From Selenomonas sp. oral taxon 920 (GTDB taxonomy: Bacteria > Bacillota > Negativicutes > Selenomonadales > Selenomonadaceae): DNA of 64,000 nt. This document shows, piece by piece, positions 32,477 to 41,234 of this stretch. Within the stretch, counting starts at the first letter, position 1. Each line of letters begins with the position of its first letter. Location of the stretch: positions 1,325,001-1,389,000 of the forward strand of contig NZ_CP017042.1 of the NCBI RefSeq assembly GCF_001717585.1, read 5' to 3'. Under the pieces are notes generated by a model. It was given only the letters and a program-made list of their open reading frames with translations, had not been told where the DNA came from and ran no database searches. A program made the position numbers and the translations under genes.

Positions 32477-34294
32477 ATGGCCGGAATATATTTTAGCCGT
32501 GTCACGGCAAGAGGCATAGGCAAGTGCGACTCTTTCGTGGATTTCACCCCCGGTCTGAATATCATCTGCGGGCGATCAAATACTGGGAAGACCGCCATTG
32601 CTCGGTGCATTGATTTTGCGCTTGGCAAAATGGGCGAACCTCCCATAGACGAGCCCTTGGGTTACGACCAAGTGGAACTTCTGGTGCAGGCGGCCGCAGG
32701 AACGATCGGCATCACACGCAATTTTGGCAAAAATCAAGTGGACGTTAAGACCGACATCCCGGGTGTGTACAGTGGCAAATACAATCTGAACCACAGTCAG
32801 AGTAAAACCACCGCTTTACCGGTGCTGAGTGATCTGCTCCTGAACGTGATGGGGATTCCCACCCCCTGCATGGTGATCAAGAACATCGATTTCAAGCGGG
32901 CGCCGCTGACACTCCGAACCTTCCTCCATATGCTGATCTTCCTCAACAATGACATTGGCAATGTGAAATCCGTGTTGGAGCCGAAGGAAAGTATTCAAAA
33001 GACCGTCTTCTTTTCCTCCCTGCTGTTTCTGATGACCGGCTTCAATTTTCCCGAGCAGGATGAGCAGACCAAAAAGGAAATCCGCATTGCAGAGCAAAAT
33101 GCCGTTACAAGATATGTGAACAGGCAAATCAGCAACGTCGCCGAGAAAAAGAAGGTACTGCAAAAACAGATGACGGCATTTCAGGGCATTGATGTGGAGC
33201 AGCAGATGACTTCCCTTATTGCAGGGATTGAGCAGACGGAATCTGCAATCTCTGCAGCACTCTCCCGCCGGCAGGATCTGGTGCAGGAAATGAGTGACCT
33301 GCAGGAGAAAGTTACCGAGGCGGAGCTGATGAAGTCTCGGTACGCCACCCTCAAAAGTCAGTACACAGCCGACATTAAACGGCTGACCTTCATTGCTGAC
33401 GGCGAGATGAGCCGGAGTGTTCACGATAAGAACAACGTCTGCCCCTTTTGCGAGAGTCATTTCACGCCCAAGGATGATGAAACCTACATCGAGTCTGCCC
33501 GTGGAGAACTGTCCCGCATACTGGCTCAGATGAATGATTTGACGAAAGCAGAACAGTCGCTCGCCGAGGAAATGAACTGGATGTCGGTGGAAATGGCGAA
33601 ACTTGATGCCGAGAAGGACAGCATCGAAAACCTCATTCAGCAGGAACTTCGCCCTAAGGCAGAGGAAATGCGTAAATCCCTCGCAGTCTACAAAAGTTTC
33701 CTGCAGTTAAAACGTGAGATGAGCGTGATCGATGATTTTGCAGCCGTCTGGGAGAAAGATTTACGGAATCCTCCGGTCGAAACAGAAAATGTGCGGCAAT
33801 ATCATCCCAGAGAGCATTTTGACGATGATTTCAAAAGGCTCATCAACCAATATTACATGGAAATCCTCCGTGAATGCAGCTATTCGCCAGAACCTACTTC
33901 TGCCAATTTCAACATCTCCGATTTTGACATAGAGATTGATGGGCATAAAAAATCTACCCATGAAGGGCAGGGATATACGTCCTTTGTCAACAGCGTAACT
34001 GCACTTACCTTCCGACACTATCTTGCTCACCATGGAAAATATTATCCGGGCTTCCTCATCATTGACACGCCCCTTCTTGGTCTTGACCAAGGCGTAGCGG
34101 ATTCTGCGCCGGAAAGTATGTGTTCCGGACTCTTCCGCTATTTCATGAACCACCAAGAAGAGGGACAGCTGATTATCATTGAGAACTCCAAGAATCTGCC
34201 GGATTTGGACTACGAGGCAGCAGGTGCCAATGTCATCACCTTCACCAAGGGGCTGACGGAAGGCCGTCCCGGTTTTCTGCATGGCGTAGAGTAA
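32477..34294 (+). CDS. ABC three-component system, DUF3732 SMC-like ATPase
   Basis: 605 residues. Walker A GRSNTGKTA is at 32-40 and Walker B LIIDTP at 527-532. Between them run coiled coils (about 200-300 and 335-410), interrupted by a zinc-hook-like CPFC (near 321). This is the RecN/SMC-like ATPase of the system, expected to sense DNA or invading replication and to drive the effector. GGAGAT precedes the ATG. All catalytic motifs are intact. Confidence 0.87.
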   Translation: MAGIYFSRVTARGIGKCDSFVDFTPGLNIICGRSNTGKTAIARCIDFALGKMGEPPIDEPLGYDQVELLVQAAAGTIGITRNFGKNQVDVKTDIPGVYSGKYNLNHSQSKTTALPVLSDLLLNVMGIPTPCMVIKNIDFKRAPLTLRTFLHMLIFLNNDIGNVKSVLEPKESIQKTVFFSSLLFLMTGFNFPEQDEQTKKEIRIAEQNAVTRYVNRQISNVAEKKKVLQKQMTAFQGIDVEQQMTSLIAGIEQTESAISAALSRRQDLVQEMSDLQEKVTEAELMKSRYATLKSQYTADIKRLTFIADGEMSRSVHDKNNVCPFCESHFTPKDDETYIESARGELSRILAQMNDLTKAEQSLAEEMNWMSVEMAKLDAEKDSIENLIQQELRPKAEEMRKSLAVYKSFLQLKREMSVIDDFAAVWEKDLRNPPVETENVRQYHPREHFDDDFKRLINQYYMEILRECSYSPEPTSANFNISDFDIEIDGHKKSTHEGQGYTSFVNSVTALTFRHYLAHHGKYYPGFLIIDTPLLGLDQGVADSAPESMCSGLFRYFMNHQEEGQLIIIENSKNLPDLDYEAAGANVITFTKGLTEGRPGFLHGVE

Positions 34295-34306
34295 GCGGAG
34301 ACGGAT

Positions 34307-34510
34307 ATGCGAATAACTTATAACAGGCTGTGGAAGCTCCTGATCGACAAAGGCATGAATCGGCAGGATCTCAGGCGCATAACGGGCATCAGCCCCGCCT
34401 CCATCGCCAAGCTGGGCAAGGGCGAGAATATCACCACTGACATCCTGCTGAAGATATGCGTGGCTCTCGACTGCAATATTGAAGATATTATGGAGTCCGT
34501 GAAGGAGTAA
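34307..34510 (+). CDS. Small HTH (XRE-type) regulator
   Basis: 67 residues: one Cro/XRE helix-turn-helix (MNRQDLRRITGISPASIAKLGKGENITTDILLKICVALDC). GGAGACGG precedes the ATG. This compact family is often found beside restriction-modification genes. Here it ends the ABC-3C operon and precedes the R-M pair, so it could regulate either. No other repressor is visible in this prophage. Confidence 0.85.
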   Translation: MRITYNRLWKLLIDKGMNRQDLRRITGISPASIAKLGKGENITTDILLKICVALDCNIEDIMESVKE

Positions 34511-34620
34511 GCTCATGCAGGATTCGATCCCCCCTCGATATGAACACGCCCTCCATCCAATATCTATGCCGTAAGGATAAGCAGCTGGCAAAGGTCACAG
34601 CAATAGTCGGTCGGTGCATG
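34511..34620 (+). pseudogene. Gene remnant, possibly DNA glycosylase
   Basis: A short frame after the HTH gene reads IQYLCRKDKQLAKVTAIVGRC and stops. It resembles the N-terminus of DNA-3-methyladenine glycosylases, but only about 25 codons remain. A second short frame (MQDSIPPRYEHALHPISMP) overlaps it. This looks like decay at the junction of two defence modules. Confidence 0.3.
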
Positions 34621-34635
34621 AGATGATTGAACAGA

Positions 34636-34686
34636 TGCTTTCCATGAAGGTCAGTTAGAATATATACGCATGGAAAGCACATTTTT
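34636..34686 (+). terminator. Terminator of ABC-3C/HTH operon
   Basis: TGCTTTCCATG (34,636-34,646) pairs perfectly over 11 bp with CATGGAAAGCA (34,669-34,679); CATTTTT follows. It separates the ABC-3C operon from the restriction-modification genes. Confidence 0.65.
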
Positions 34687-34771
34687 ACTGACTGCGTCAA
34701 GTCTTGTCTCTCCCCCACCCCATTAGGTTTGCTCAGCTAACACATTAGTTTACCTGAAAGTAGGAGTTACG

Positions 34772-36367
34772 ATGGCTGGTAATAACGGAGTAATATATAC
34801 AAAAAAATGGGTAGTAAAACTTGTCTTGGATATTGCAGGCTACACGTCTGATCTTCCTCTTTGGAAAAACGTTGTGGTTGAGCCTTCTTGTGGTCATGGT
34901 TCTTTTGTTAGAGAGATTGTAGAGAGACTGATTGAATCTGCCAAAAGAGATGGTAAATTTAATGCTAATACACTGCAAAATTGCGTTGTCTGCTATGAGT
35001 TAGACGAAAACTCCGTCACCATTTCGCATTCGATTGCCAAAGAGATTCTTATTTTGAACGGGATGAACCATGAAGAAGCTGAAAAACTTTCAAGCATGTG
35101 GGTAATACATGGAGATTATCTTTTAGCAGATACAGTTCCTTGCGATTATGTGATAGGAAACCCGCCATATCTAAGAGCGACCGATATACCTGCAGAAGCA
35201 AGAGAAAAATACTGCTATCAGCTATCAACGATGACAAAAGGGTGCGATATATTCGTCGGCTTTATTGAAAAGGGAATAAAGTCACTTAAGGACAAAAATG
35301 GAGTCCTTGGCTTCATTTGTGCGGATAGATGGATGCAGAATCAGTATGGAAAAAAATTAAGAGGTTTGATTTCTAAGAAATATCATCTGGATACTATTGT
35401 CAGAATGCATGGGATAGATGCTTTTGAAACCGAGGTTTCGGCGTATCCTTCAATTATCCGCATTGATAAACTAGAGGGCAAAATCAAATATGCAGATTGT
35501 AAGCAAGCCTTCAGCAGTGATGATGCTCCGGAATTAAAGATGTGGCTTCAAAGCGGAGATAGTGATTATGTGGGTACAAATTTCTCCGCAATGAAACTTA
35601 ACAGTCCAAAGGGAACTGCTATGATTCCGCTATCGGAGCCAAATAAGATTAAAAACATTCTCAACCTGATGAACCAGTTCCCATCTCTTGAGGATTCCGG
35701 GGTAAAACTTGGTATTGGTCTTGCCACCGGTAAAGACGATGTGTATATCGTAAAATCACCAAATCTTGTTGAAGAAGAGAGAATGCTGCCCATGTTCAAT
35801 ATGAGAGATTGGAGAAGGCGCGGCAACACAGATTCAAATTGGTTAGTTAATCCATGGAATCAGGATGGTTCATTAGTTGATTTGTCAGACTTCCCAAGAT
35901 TAAAACTATATTTTGAAACCCATAAATCCGATATTACAAGAAGGCATGTAGCAAAGAAAAACCAGAAAGCATGGTACAGGACGATAGACAAAATAAACTG
36001 GCAGATCCTTGGAGCACCAATGCTGTTATTCCCTGATATGGCTATGAGTGCTGACCCTGTATATAGTGATGGAACAAGATATCCATGCCACAATTGCTAC
36101 TGGCTGGTATCGGATCATTGGGATATAAAGGTACTCGGCGGTTTATTAATGAGTGACATAGCCGAATCCTTTATTGACGCATTGGGCGTAAAGATGAGAG
36201 GTGGTACAAAACGTTTCCAAGCGCAATATCTTCGTTTGATTCATGTTCCGAATCCAAAGGATATTCCTGATGAAACCGCCGAGGAGTTAAAACTTGCATT
36301 TGAAACGAATGATAGAGCTGCGGCAAGCCGTGCAGCCCTTGTTGCATATGGTTTGGAGGGTAAATAA
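34772..36367 (+). CDS. Type II DNA adenine-N6 methyltransferase (M.XhoI/PaeR7I-like)
   Basis: 531 residues. SAM-binding motif I is VEPSCGHGSF (36-45) and catalytic motif IV is NPPY (130-133), in gamma-class order, with a long C-terminal target-recognition part (about 260-500). Its stop overlaps the start of the PaeR7I-like nuclease by one base (TAATG), so it should protect against that enzyme by methylating adenine in CTCGAG. This specificity is inferred from the nuclease family. The gene is more AT-rich than the phage genes. Confidence 0.88.
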   Translation: MAGNNGVIYTKKWVVKLVLDIAGYTSDLPLWKNVVVEPSCGHGSFVREIVERLIESAKRDGKFNANTLQNCVVCYELDENSVTISHSIAKEILILNGMNHEEAEKLSSMWVIHGDYLLADTVPCDYVIGNPPYLRATDIPAEAREKYCYQLSTMTKGCDIFVGFIEKGIKSLKDKNGVLGFICADRWMQNQYGKKLRGLISKKYHLDTIVRMHGIDAFETEVSAYPSIIRIDKLEGKIKYADCKQAFSSDDAPELKMWLQSGDSDYVGTNFSAMKLNSPKGTAMIPLSEPNKIKNILNLMNQFPSLEDSGVKLGIGLATGKDDVYIVKSPNLVEEERMLPMFNMRDWRRRGNTDSNWLVNPWNQDGSLVDLSDFPRLKLYFETHKSDITRRHVAKKNQKAWYRTIDKINWQILGAPMLLFPDMAMSADPVYSDGTRYPCHNCYWLVSDHWDIKVLGGLLMSDIAESFIDALGVKMRGGTKRFQAQYLRLIHVPNPKDIPDETAEELKLAFETNDRAAASRAALVAYGLEGK

Positions 36368-37071
36368 TGAATCAGAAAGTGAAAGATGCGCTTCTTCAAA
36401 TGTACAGAAATCTGAATGAGGCTGAAACGAGACAAGCTGAACGCGGTGTCCATGATCAGGGCGAACGGAGCAAAGTAACAGGTGGAAAACATATGAATCC
36501 TATTGCAGAAGCAATTCGGCAGGATCTTATTTCATGTGGCTTTGTGGATAAAGATGTTTACTATAAAGGTGGATGCTTGCGGCTCCCAGGATGGTTCAGG
36601 CCATCGAAAGATTGGGATCTGTTGGCTTTTGGAGATGACGAGTTATTGGCAGCGGTTGAGCTGAAAAGCATTAATAGCTCATTCGGAAACAATGCTAATA
36701 ACCGATCAGAAGAGTCACTTGGTAGTGCTATAGATTTGGATCATGCTGTAAAGAATTCACTCATTCCGTTCAATACACAGCCGCCTGTTATAGGTTATGT
36801 TCTTGTAGTCAAAATGTGTAATGAGAGTCTTAAGAAAAGCGGAGAGCCACATAAGAGTGTTTATCCAATAGACAAAGTGTTTTTGCATGCATCCTATTTC
36901 GAGAGATTGAGAATACTGTGTAAAAGACTGTTATCAGAAAGACTTTATCAGGCTGTTTGGATTGTCGGAGTAGATCCGAAAAGCGGTGAAATAGTTGAAC
37001 CTGATAAGGATTTGACTTATGACAAATTCATCGCTGCCATCCAGTCTAGATTGACAGTTCATATGGCATAG
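36367..37071 (+). CDS. Type II restriction endonuclease, XhoI/PaeR7I family
   Basis: 234 residues. The core LRLPGWFRPSKDWDLLAFGDDELLAAVELKSINSSFGNN has the PD-(D/E)xK catalytic residues D84, E98 and K100, and the NANNRSEESLGSAIDLDH segment is typical of PaeR7I. Known members cut CTCGAG, and the family is uniform enough to expect the same here. The first 40 residues may start further in: an ATG at codon 43 follows GGTGG. Translation is coupled to the methyltransferase. Confidence 0.88.
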   Translation: MNQKVKDALLQMYRNLNEAETRQAERGVHDQGERSKVTGGKHMNPIAEAIRQDLISCGFVDKDVYYKGGCLRLPGWFRPSKDWDLLAFGDDELLAAVELKSINSSFGNNANNRSEESLGSAIDLDHAVKNSLIPFNTQPPVIGYVLVVKMCNESLKKSGEPHKSVYPIDKVFLHASYFERLRILCKRLLSERLYQAVWIVGVDPKSGEIVEPDKDLTYDKFIAAIQSRLTVHMA

Positions 37072-37253
37072 CAAAATGGATTGCTTTATTCAAGAGAAGA
37101 GACATGTTTCTTCGAGTGTGAAGTTTTTACAGAGTGTCTTTCACACACTCACCCCCCCCGAGAGACGCTTCGATCAAACTCTTTATTTCACCATGAGAGG
37201 GAATCGTTAAATCCTTATTGTGGGACAGTATCTTCATTAAATTCTTCCATATG
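37072..37253. other. Non-coding gap after restriction gene
   Basis: No gene is supported. It contains a GTGTGAA/TTCACAC inverted repeat (about 37,117-37,150) beside a run of nine C residues. Confidence 0.5.
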
Positions 37254-37301
37254 AAAAATCCTCCCAGTGTGGCTTTATACCACAACAGGAGGATTTTTTT
37301 A
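37254..37301. terminator. Bidirectional terminator between convergent defence genes
   Basis: AAAATCCTCC (within 37,254-37,264) pairs with GGAGGATTTT (37,288-37,297), with an inner GTGTGG/CCACAAC stem; T-runs flank both sides. It serves the R-M operon and perhaps the oppositely oriented AbiU2-like gene. Confidence 0.85.
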
Positions 37302-37427
37302 TCTATCTGAGTATTCGTAGAAATCGATTGTAGCCCCTCTATATCGTCAATAGTAAATCTAAGTTTTCATTACCTCATCCCCTCTTTTTTGACATATTCG
37401 AGGTCTTTAGCAAAGCAGAGCCATTGT

Positions 37428-38030
37428 TTATTCCTTATCATTTATACTCGATGACTGTTTTTTGAATATTTTCTTTAAATCATTGTCATATTTTACTTTA
37501 TTCATCACCTCTGAACTTAACTGAGAAAAAATATATGTTAATATTCTCTCTGTAAAATCAACTAGAATTTGTATGTGGAATGTTTTCAAATATGTCTTAT
37601 CTTCTTCTATTTTATATCCAAAGTATTTACTGTCATTATGTGCATAAATGGTATCACGACGCTCTCTAAGAACATTTACCGTATGAGAAATAAATTCGTC
37701 CTTTTCAAGTTCATCTTGAAATTCATCAATCTTAGATAGAACATCCTTTTTATTTTTAAATAGAAAACTATTTTTCTTACATTTTTCAATTAACGAATAT
37801 ATGTTTTTGCTTTTCTTTGATTTATCGTACAGTCTCATCAACACCAACATATAGCTATCTGATAAAGCACATTCTGTAATTAAGGTGAAATTAGGTGCAG
37901 CAGCCATTTTATGCTCTAGGTCTCTAATATCCTTGAGCACAGAAATAAGATCCTGTGTGTATAATAATTGTAAAATATACCCTTCCACTTCTTTCAGGAA
38001 ATCATTTTTCATCTTTTCTTGTTGACTCAT
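37428..38030 (-). CDS. AbiU2-type HEPN protein (abortive infection)
   Basis: 200 residues, all helical, Lys-rich and AT-rich. The HEPN signature R-x5-H is present in RERRDTIYAHND (R125 and H131 counting from the ATG at 38,030). The overall layout (CALSDSYMLVLMRLYDKS early, then the RxH helix) is that of AbiU2-like HEPN proteins, which act as RNases in abortive infection. AGGTGG precedes the ATG. It is the last prophage 1 gene before the comM junction. Confidence 0.75.
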   Translation of the reverse strand: MSQQEKMKNDFLKEVEGYILQLLYTQDLISVLKDIRDLEHKMAAAPNFTLITECALSDSYMLVLMRLYDKSKKSKNIYSLIEKCKKNSFLFKNKKDVLSKIDEFQDELEKDEFISHTVNVLRERRDTIYAHNDSKYFGYKIEEDKTYLKTFHIQILVDFTERILTYIFSQLSSEVMNKVKYDNDLKKIFKKQSSSINDKE

Positions 38031-38079
38031 TACGTCCACCTACATAACAGTTACTCGTATATCATGTTTTTATCATTGT

Positions 38080-38110
38080 ATCGTTATTGACGTTACGTCG
38101 TTCATTGCCG
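38080..38110. other. Prophage 1 attachment junction in comM
   Basis: On the minus strand comM sequence is conserved through the codons for VAAMN and then departs to GACGTAACGTCAATAACG. The break lies at about 38,099/38,100. The family normally continues PCPCG, so this is an insertion boundary. GACGT-AACGTC-type symmetry on the phage side fits a recombinase core. The partner junction is outside the window. Confidence 0.65.
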
Positions 38111-39146
38111 CTACCAAAATGATACTAGAGGGAAAGGTCAGTGTTGCGTTCGCACGCGACACCGTAATCTGACGATCCTCGATTGGCTCACGCAGCACCT
38201 CAAGCGTCTTCTTGCTGAACTCCGGCAGCTCGTCGAGAAAGAGCACGCCGTGATGGGCAAGCGTCACCTCGCCCGGACGCGGAATGCTCCCGCCGCCGAT
38301 CATCGCCACCGTCGAGGACGTATGATGCGGACTGCGGAAGGGGCGCGTGGTCACAAGCCCTGTATCCTTTCCGAGCAGCCCCGAGATGCTGTAAATCTTC
38401 GTGATCTCGATGGCTTCTTCCTTCGTCAGCTCCGGCAGAATCGAAGGCATCCGACGTGCCAGCATCGTCTTGCCCGAGCCGGGAACGCCAACCATGAGGA
38501 CATTGTGCCCTCCTGCTGCCGCAATCTCAAGCGCACGTTTCGCCTGATACTGCCCCTGTACGTCCGCAAAGTCATCGGTAAACGCAGCGTCCTTTTTCTG
38601 TTCTGTTGCTTGTGGCTCAGCGGGAGTCAGTGTTTCTGCCCCTGTCAAATGACGCACAAGCTGCGCCAGATTCTCGACCGCATAGACCTTCAGTCCGTCA
38701 ATCAGGAGTGCCTCATCTGCATTGGAGGGAGCAACGTAAAACTCTGTCAACCCATGTTCCCGCGCCGTGATTGCCATTGGGAGAATCCCGCTGATCGGTC
38801 GACAGTTTCCATCGAGGGAAAGCTCCGCAGAGAAGAGCGCATTCTGCACCGCCGCCTCTGGAACCATACCGTAGGATGCAAGGAGTCCGACGGCGATCGG
38901 CAGATCAAGCCCTGAACTGTCCTTTCGCACATCAGCAGGTGCAAGATTCACCGTCACCCGTTCCTGCCGCAGCTGGATGCCGGAGTTACGAATCGCCGTC
39001 CGTACCCGCTCCTTTGACTCCTTTACCGACGTATCGGGAAGACCGACCAGCTCAAAGCCCGGCAGCCCGGGCGACACATCCACCTCAACGTCGATAATCC
39101 GTCCATCTATCCCGAGGGTCGTCGCACCATAGGTCTTTGCAAACAA
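38100..39146 (-). pseudogene. comM: comM/yifB Mg-chelatase-like AAA ATPase, 5' part (split by prophage 1)
   Basis: The N-terminal 350 of about 510 residues. The ATP-dependent protease-like N-domain (1-170) and the start of the AAA module are intact: Walker [10 protein letters not shown], Walker [10 protein letters not shown]. The frame then runs into DVTSITIQ and stops at 38,073. ComM helps process incoming DNA in natural transformation, so prophage insertion probably impairs it. The start is TTG with GGGAGGG upstream. The 3' part should lie left of the window. Confidence 0.9.
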
Positions 39147-39223
39147 CGGCCTTCCCTCCCACGTTTCAAATATAAGAAAATTATAACACAGGATAGGGGA
39201 AGATGGCTAATGATTCTTTGCAA

Positions 39224-39270
39224 CAAAAAAGAGAGATTCCAGACGTCCAGGTAGAGCGAATGGAATCTCT
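39224..39270 (-). terminator. Terminator of cupin gene
   Basis: AGAGATTCCA and TGGAATCTCT (39,232-39,241 and 39,261-39,270) form a 10-bp stem; the minus strand continues CTTTTTTG. Confidence 0.75.
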
Positions 39271-39383
39271 GTGGTGAGAAATCTTAGTAAAATACTGATA
39301 ATAAAGTTCAACCTTGCTATTTGAACGCTCTACTACTCCCACTGGAGAATTTTCCACAGAAAATTAAGCGATTAAAATAATAG

Positions 39384-39755
39384 CTATTTTTCGATAGGAA
39401 AGTAGTCTGCCGGAACGGGGGCAAGGATGCCAACGAAAATGAAGTCCTCTGTGCCCGTGTTCTTCATGCCGTGGCACATCCCCTTTGCAGAGACGATGAC
39501 ATCCCCCTTTTCGATAGGGCGTTCCTCGCCGATTGCTGGATAGAAAACGCCCTCACCTTGAATGCAGATCCAGATATCGTCCGCTTTGGCGTGTCCGTGC
39601 GGCTTGATTGTTTGCCCCGGCTTTAGCACCCAAACAACCCCGCTCGTCGACTCCGTCGCGTAGATCGGTGTGCGCGTCGCGACATCGCCCGATTTCGCCA
39701 CTTCGGCGAGACGATAACGGCGTGTCTCGAAATCGTTTGTAATCGCCTTGCTCAT
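39384..39755 (-). CDS. Cupin-domain protein
   Basis: 123 residues, one cupin barrel: motif 1 around KPHGHAKADDIWICIQGEG and motif 2 around KGDVIVSAKGMCHGMKNTG, with three or four candidate metal-binding histidines. The ATG at 39,755 follows GAGAGGAG, and a TATAAT box lies about 50 bases upstream. Such stand-alone cupins are often sugar isomerase-like or small-molecule binders; the substrate cannot be told. It is an ordinary bacterial gene between mobile elements. Confidence 0.85.
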   Translation of the reverse strand: MSKAITNDFETRRYRLAEVAKSGDVATRTPIYATESTSGVVWVLKPGQTIKPHGHAKADDIWICIQGEGVFYPAIGEERPIEKGDVIVSAKGMCHGMKNTGTEDFIFVGILAPVPADYFPIEK

Positions 39756-39841
39756 CACGTTTTCTCCTCTCGTACAATCATTGGTTGAAATATTCCATGT
39801 TATTATAATTCGGTTCGTTGTAAAATGAAGTTGAACAGCTA

Positions 39842-39960
39842 AACAAAAACAAAATCCATAGTGACATCCCGTGCTATAATGGTTCTGCTACAAAACATCA
39901 GCAAAGGAGCACTATGGATTACCCCCATTCTACCACAACGGATGATATTGTCAAGAACAG
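39842..39960 (+). mobile_element. Remnant of another insertion sequence (5' end)
   Basis: A promoter-like TATAAT, a GGAG site and the start of a reading frame (MDYPHSTTTDDIVKN) are followed at once by the IS3 end. The frame start looks like that of an IS transposase, but too little remains to name the family. It was presumably cut when the IS3 element arrived or by later deletion. Confidence 0.4.
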
Positions 39961-39990
39961 TTGACAAATTTCTCACAAGGGAATGAACGC

Positions 39991-40899
39991 TTAAGTAGCT
40001 GCGGCAATAGAGTCATAGAACTGACGCCGCTTCACCATCGGAGGAAGCCCCCCGTTTGTTGAACAAATCCGACGGTTGTTCCAATAGCTCATGAAGTATC
40101 GCCAAACCAGTACCTTCAACTCTTCGATTGTCATCTTCTTTGTGTCATAGCGTCCATAGAGCAGCTCGGACTTCATGCGCGCCCACATACTCTCACAGCG
40201 CGCATTATCATGACAGCGTCCACCGGCACTGTTCATGCTTTGACGAATCCCATAGGTATGAATTGCCTCCCGATACAGCTGACTCGTATACTGGCTGCCG
40301 CGATCCGAGTGCAGGATTGCTCCCCTGAGCTTTGGGTAGGAGAGCATAGCGTTATCCAGCATCCTTACGCATAGAGAAGCCTTCATGTTCGTGTCCATAG
40401 ACAGTCCGAGCACGCTGGCATCATAACAGTCAAAGAGTGCTGAAATGTAGAGTTTTCCGTCATACGCCGGAATCTTTGTCATGTCAGTGACACACTTGGA
40501 AAGAGGTGTGTCGGCAGTAAAATCGCGCCCCATGAGATCCTCTGACATCTGTGCCTTATGATCTGTTTTGGTGATACCGTTCGGTCTATGATTGGGGCGA
40601 TGACTTAAGCCAATCTCTTCCATAACACGGTAAACAGTTCGTTCACTCGGAATACGGACGCCTTCCGGCTGTTTGATCTTGAGTGCCTGATACATGCGGA
40701 TTCTTCCGTAGGTGTCGTTGCATTCGTCCTCTGCATGAATCTGCATCATGGCGTCGGCAAGTTCCTGATATTTCCATGGGCGGTCTTTGCTCGTCAAATA
40801 CTGATAAAATCCCTGTCTCGTGACATGGAGCATCTTGCAGCAGAAGCTGATATTTCCTTTGAGGGCGCCATCTGAGGTCTTGAACGCAATCAACTTCAT
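39991..40899 (-). CDS. IS3-family transposase OrfB
   Basis: 302 residues with the retroviral-type catalytic core: D in CVTDMTK, D in ILHSDRGSQY, E in CESMWARMKSE (DDE with the usual 35-residue spacing), preceded by an HTH_21 segment (SHRPNHRPNG). Its ATG overlaps the OrfA stop by ATGA. Intact, so the element may still be active, usually via an OrfAB fusion. Confidence 0.93.
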   Translation of the reverse strand: MKLIAFKTSDGALKGNISFCCKMLHVTRQGFYQYLTSKDRPWKYQELADAMMQIHAEDECNDTYGRIRMYQALKIKQPEGVRIPSERTVYRVMEEIGLSHRPNHRPNGITKTDHKAQMSEDLMGRDFTADTPLSKCVTDMTKIPAYDGKLYISALFDCYDASVLGLSMDTNMKASLCVRMLDNAMLSYPKLRGAILHSDRGSQYTSQLYREAIHTYGIRQSMNSAGGRCHDNARCESMWARMKSELLYGRYDTKKMTIEELKVLVWRYFMSYWNNRRICSTNGGLPPMVKRRQFYDSIAAAT

Positions 40900-41234
40900 G
40901 CGTTCGTTTTTGTTGACTTCAGACGGCTCGCGGCGAAAAAAGCGCTTGCTTCCTCCAGAAAGTCATTCTCTTTCTTTAGCCGTCGAATTTCCTTCTCCTG
41001 TGCTTTGAGTTGTGCACGAAGCTGTACGAGTTCCTCGTGCAGACTTAGGGCACTCTGCGGTGTTTGCGTGCCACACCCAAGATCCAAATATCCAAGCCGA
41101 TGAGCACGCATCCATGTATACATTGTGTTCTTGGAAATTCCCAGCTCTTTGGCGGCTTTCGCCTGACCGATTTCCTGCGCCAGCTTGATTGCCTGCACCT
41201 TAAATTCGTGATCGTATTGTCTGTTTGTTGCCAT
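40896..41234 (-). CDS. IS3-family transposase OrfA
   Basis: 112 residues: helix-turn-helix (YDHEFKVQAIKLAQEIGQAKAAKELGISKNTMYTWMRAH) followed by a leucine-zipper coiled coil (EELVQLRAQLKAQEKEIRRLKKENDFLEEA). It binds the IS ends and dimerises. It overlaps OrfB by four bases. Confidence 0.93.
   Translation of the reverse strand: MATNRQYDHEFKVQAIKLAQEIGQAKAAKELGISKNTMYTWMRAHRLGYLDLGCGTQTPQSALSLHEELVQLRAQLKAQEKEIRRLKKENDFLEEASAFFAASRLKSTKTNA

Larger units (their letters stand above)
1..38099 (-). mobile_element. Prophage 1 (partial), HK97-type siphovirus, inserted in comM
   Basis: Contiguous phage gene set on the minus strand, from a sigma-like early regulator at 30.6 kb to tail-tip genes at the left window edge, followed on the right by plus-strand defence genes. 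The right boundary is placed at about 38,099, where the comM reading frame changes abruptly from conserved to unrelated sequence. The left end, with holin and integrase, is outside the window; prophage 2 suggests what it would carry. I recognise no CI/Cro-type repressor pair in the visible part. Confidence 0.9.

Noticed and set aside
39991-41234. Programmed A6G-type frameshift in the IS3 transposase
   Set aside because: No in-frame slippery heptamer is evident at the OrfA/OrfB overlap; an ATGA coupling is visible instead.
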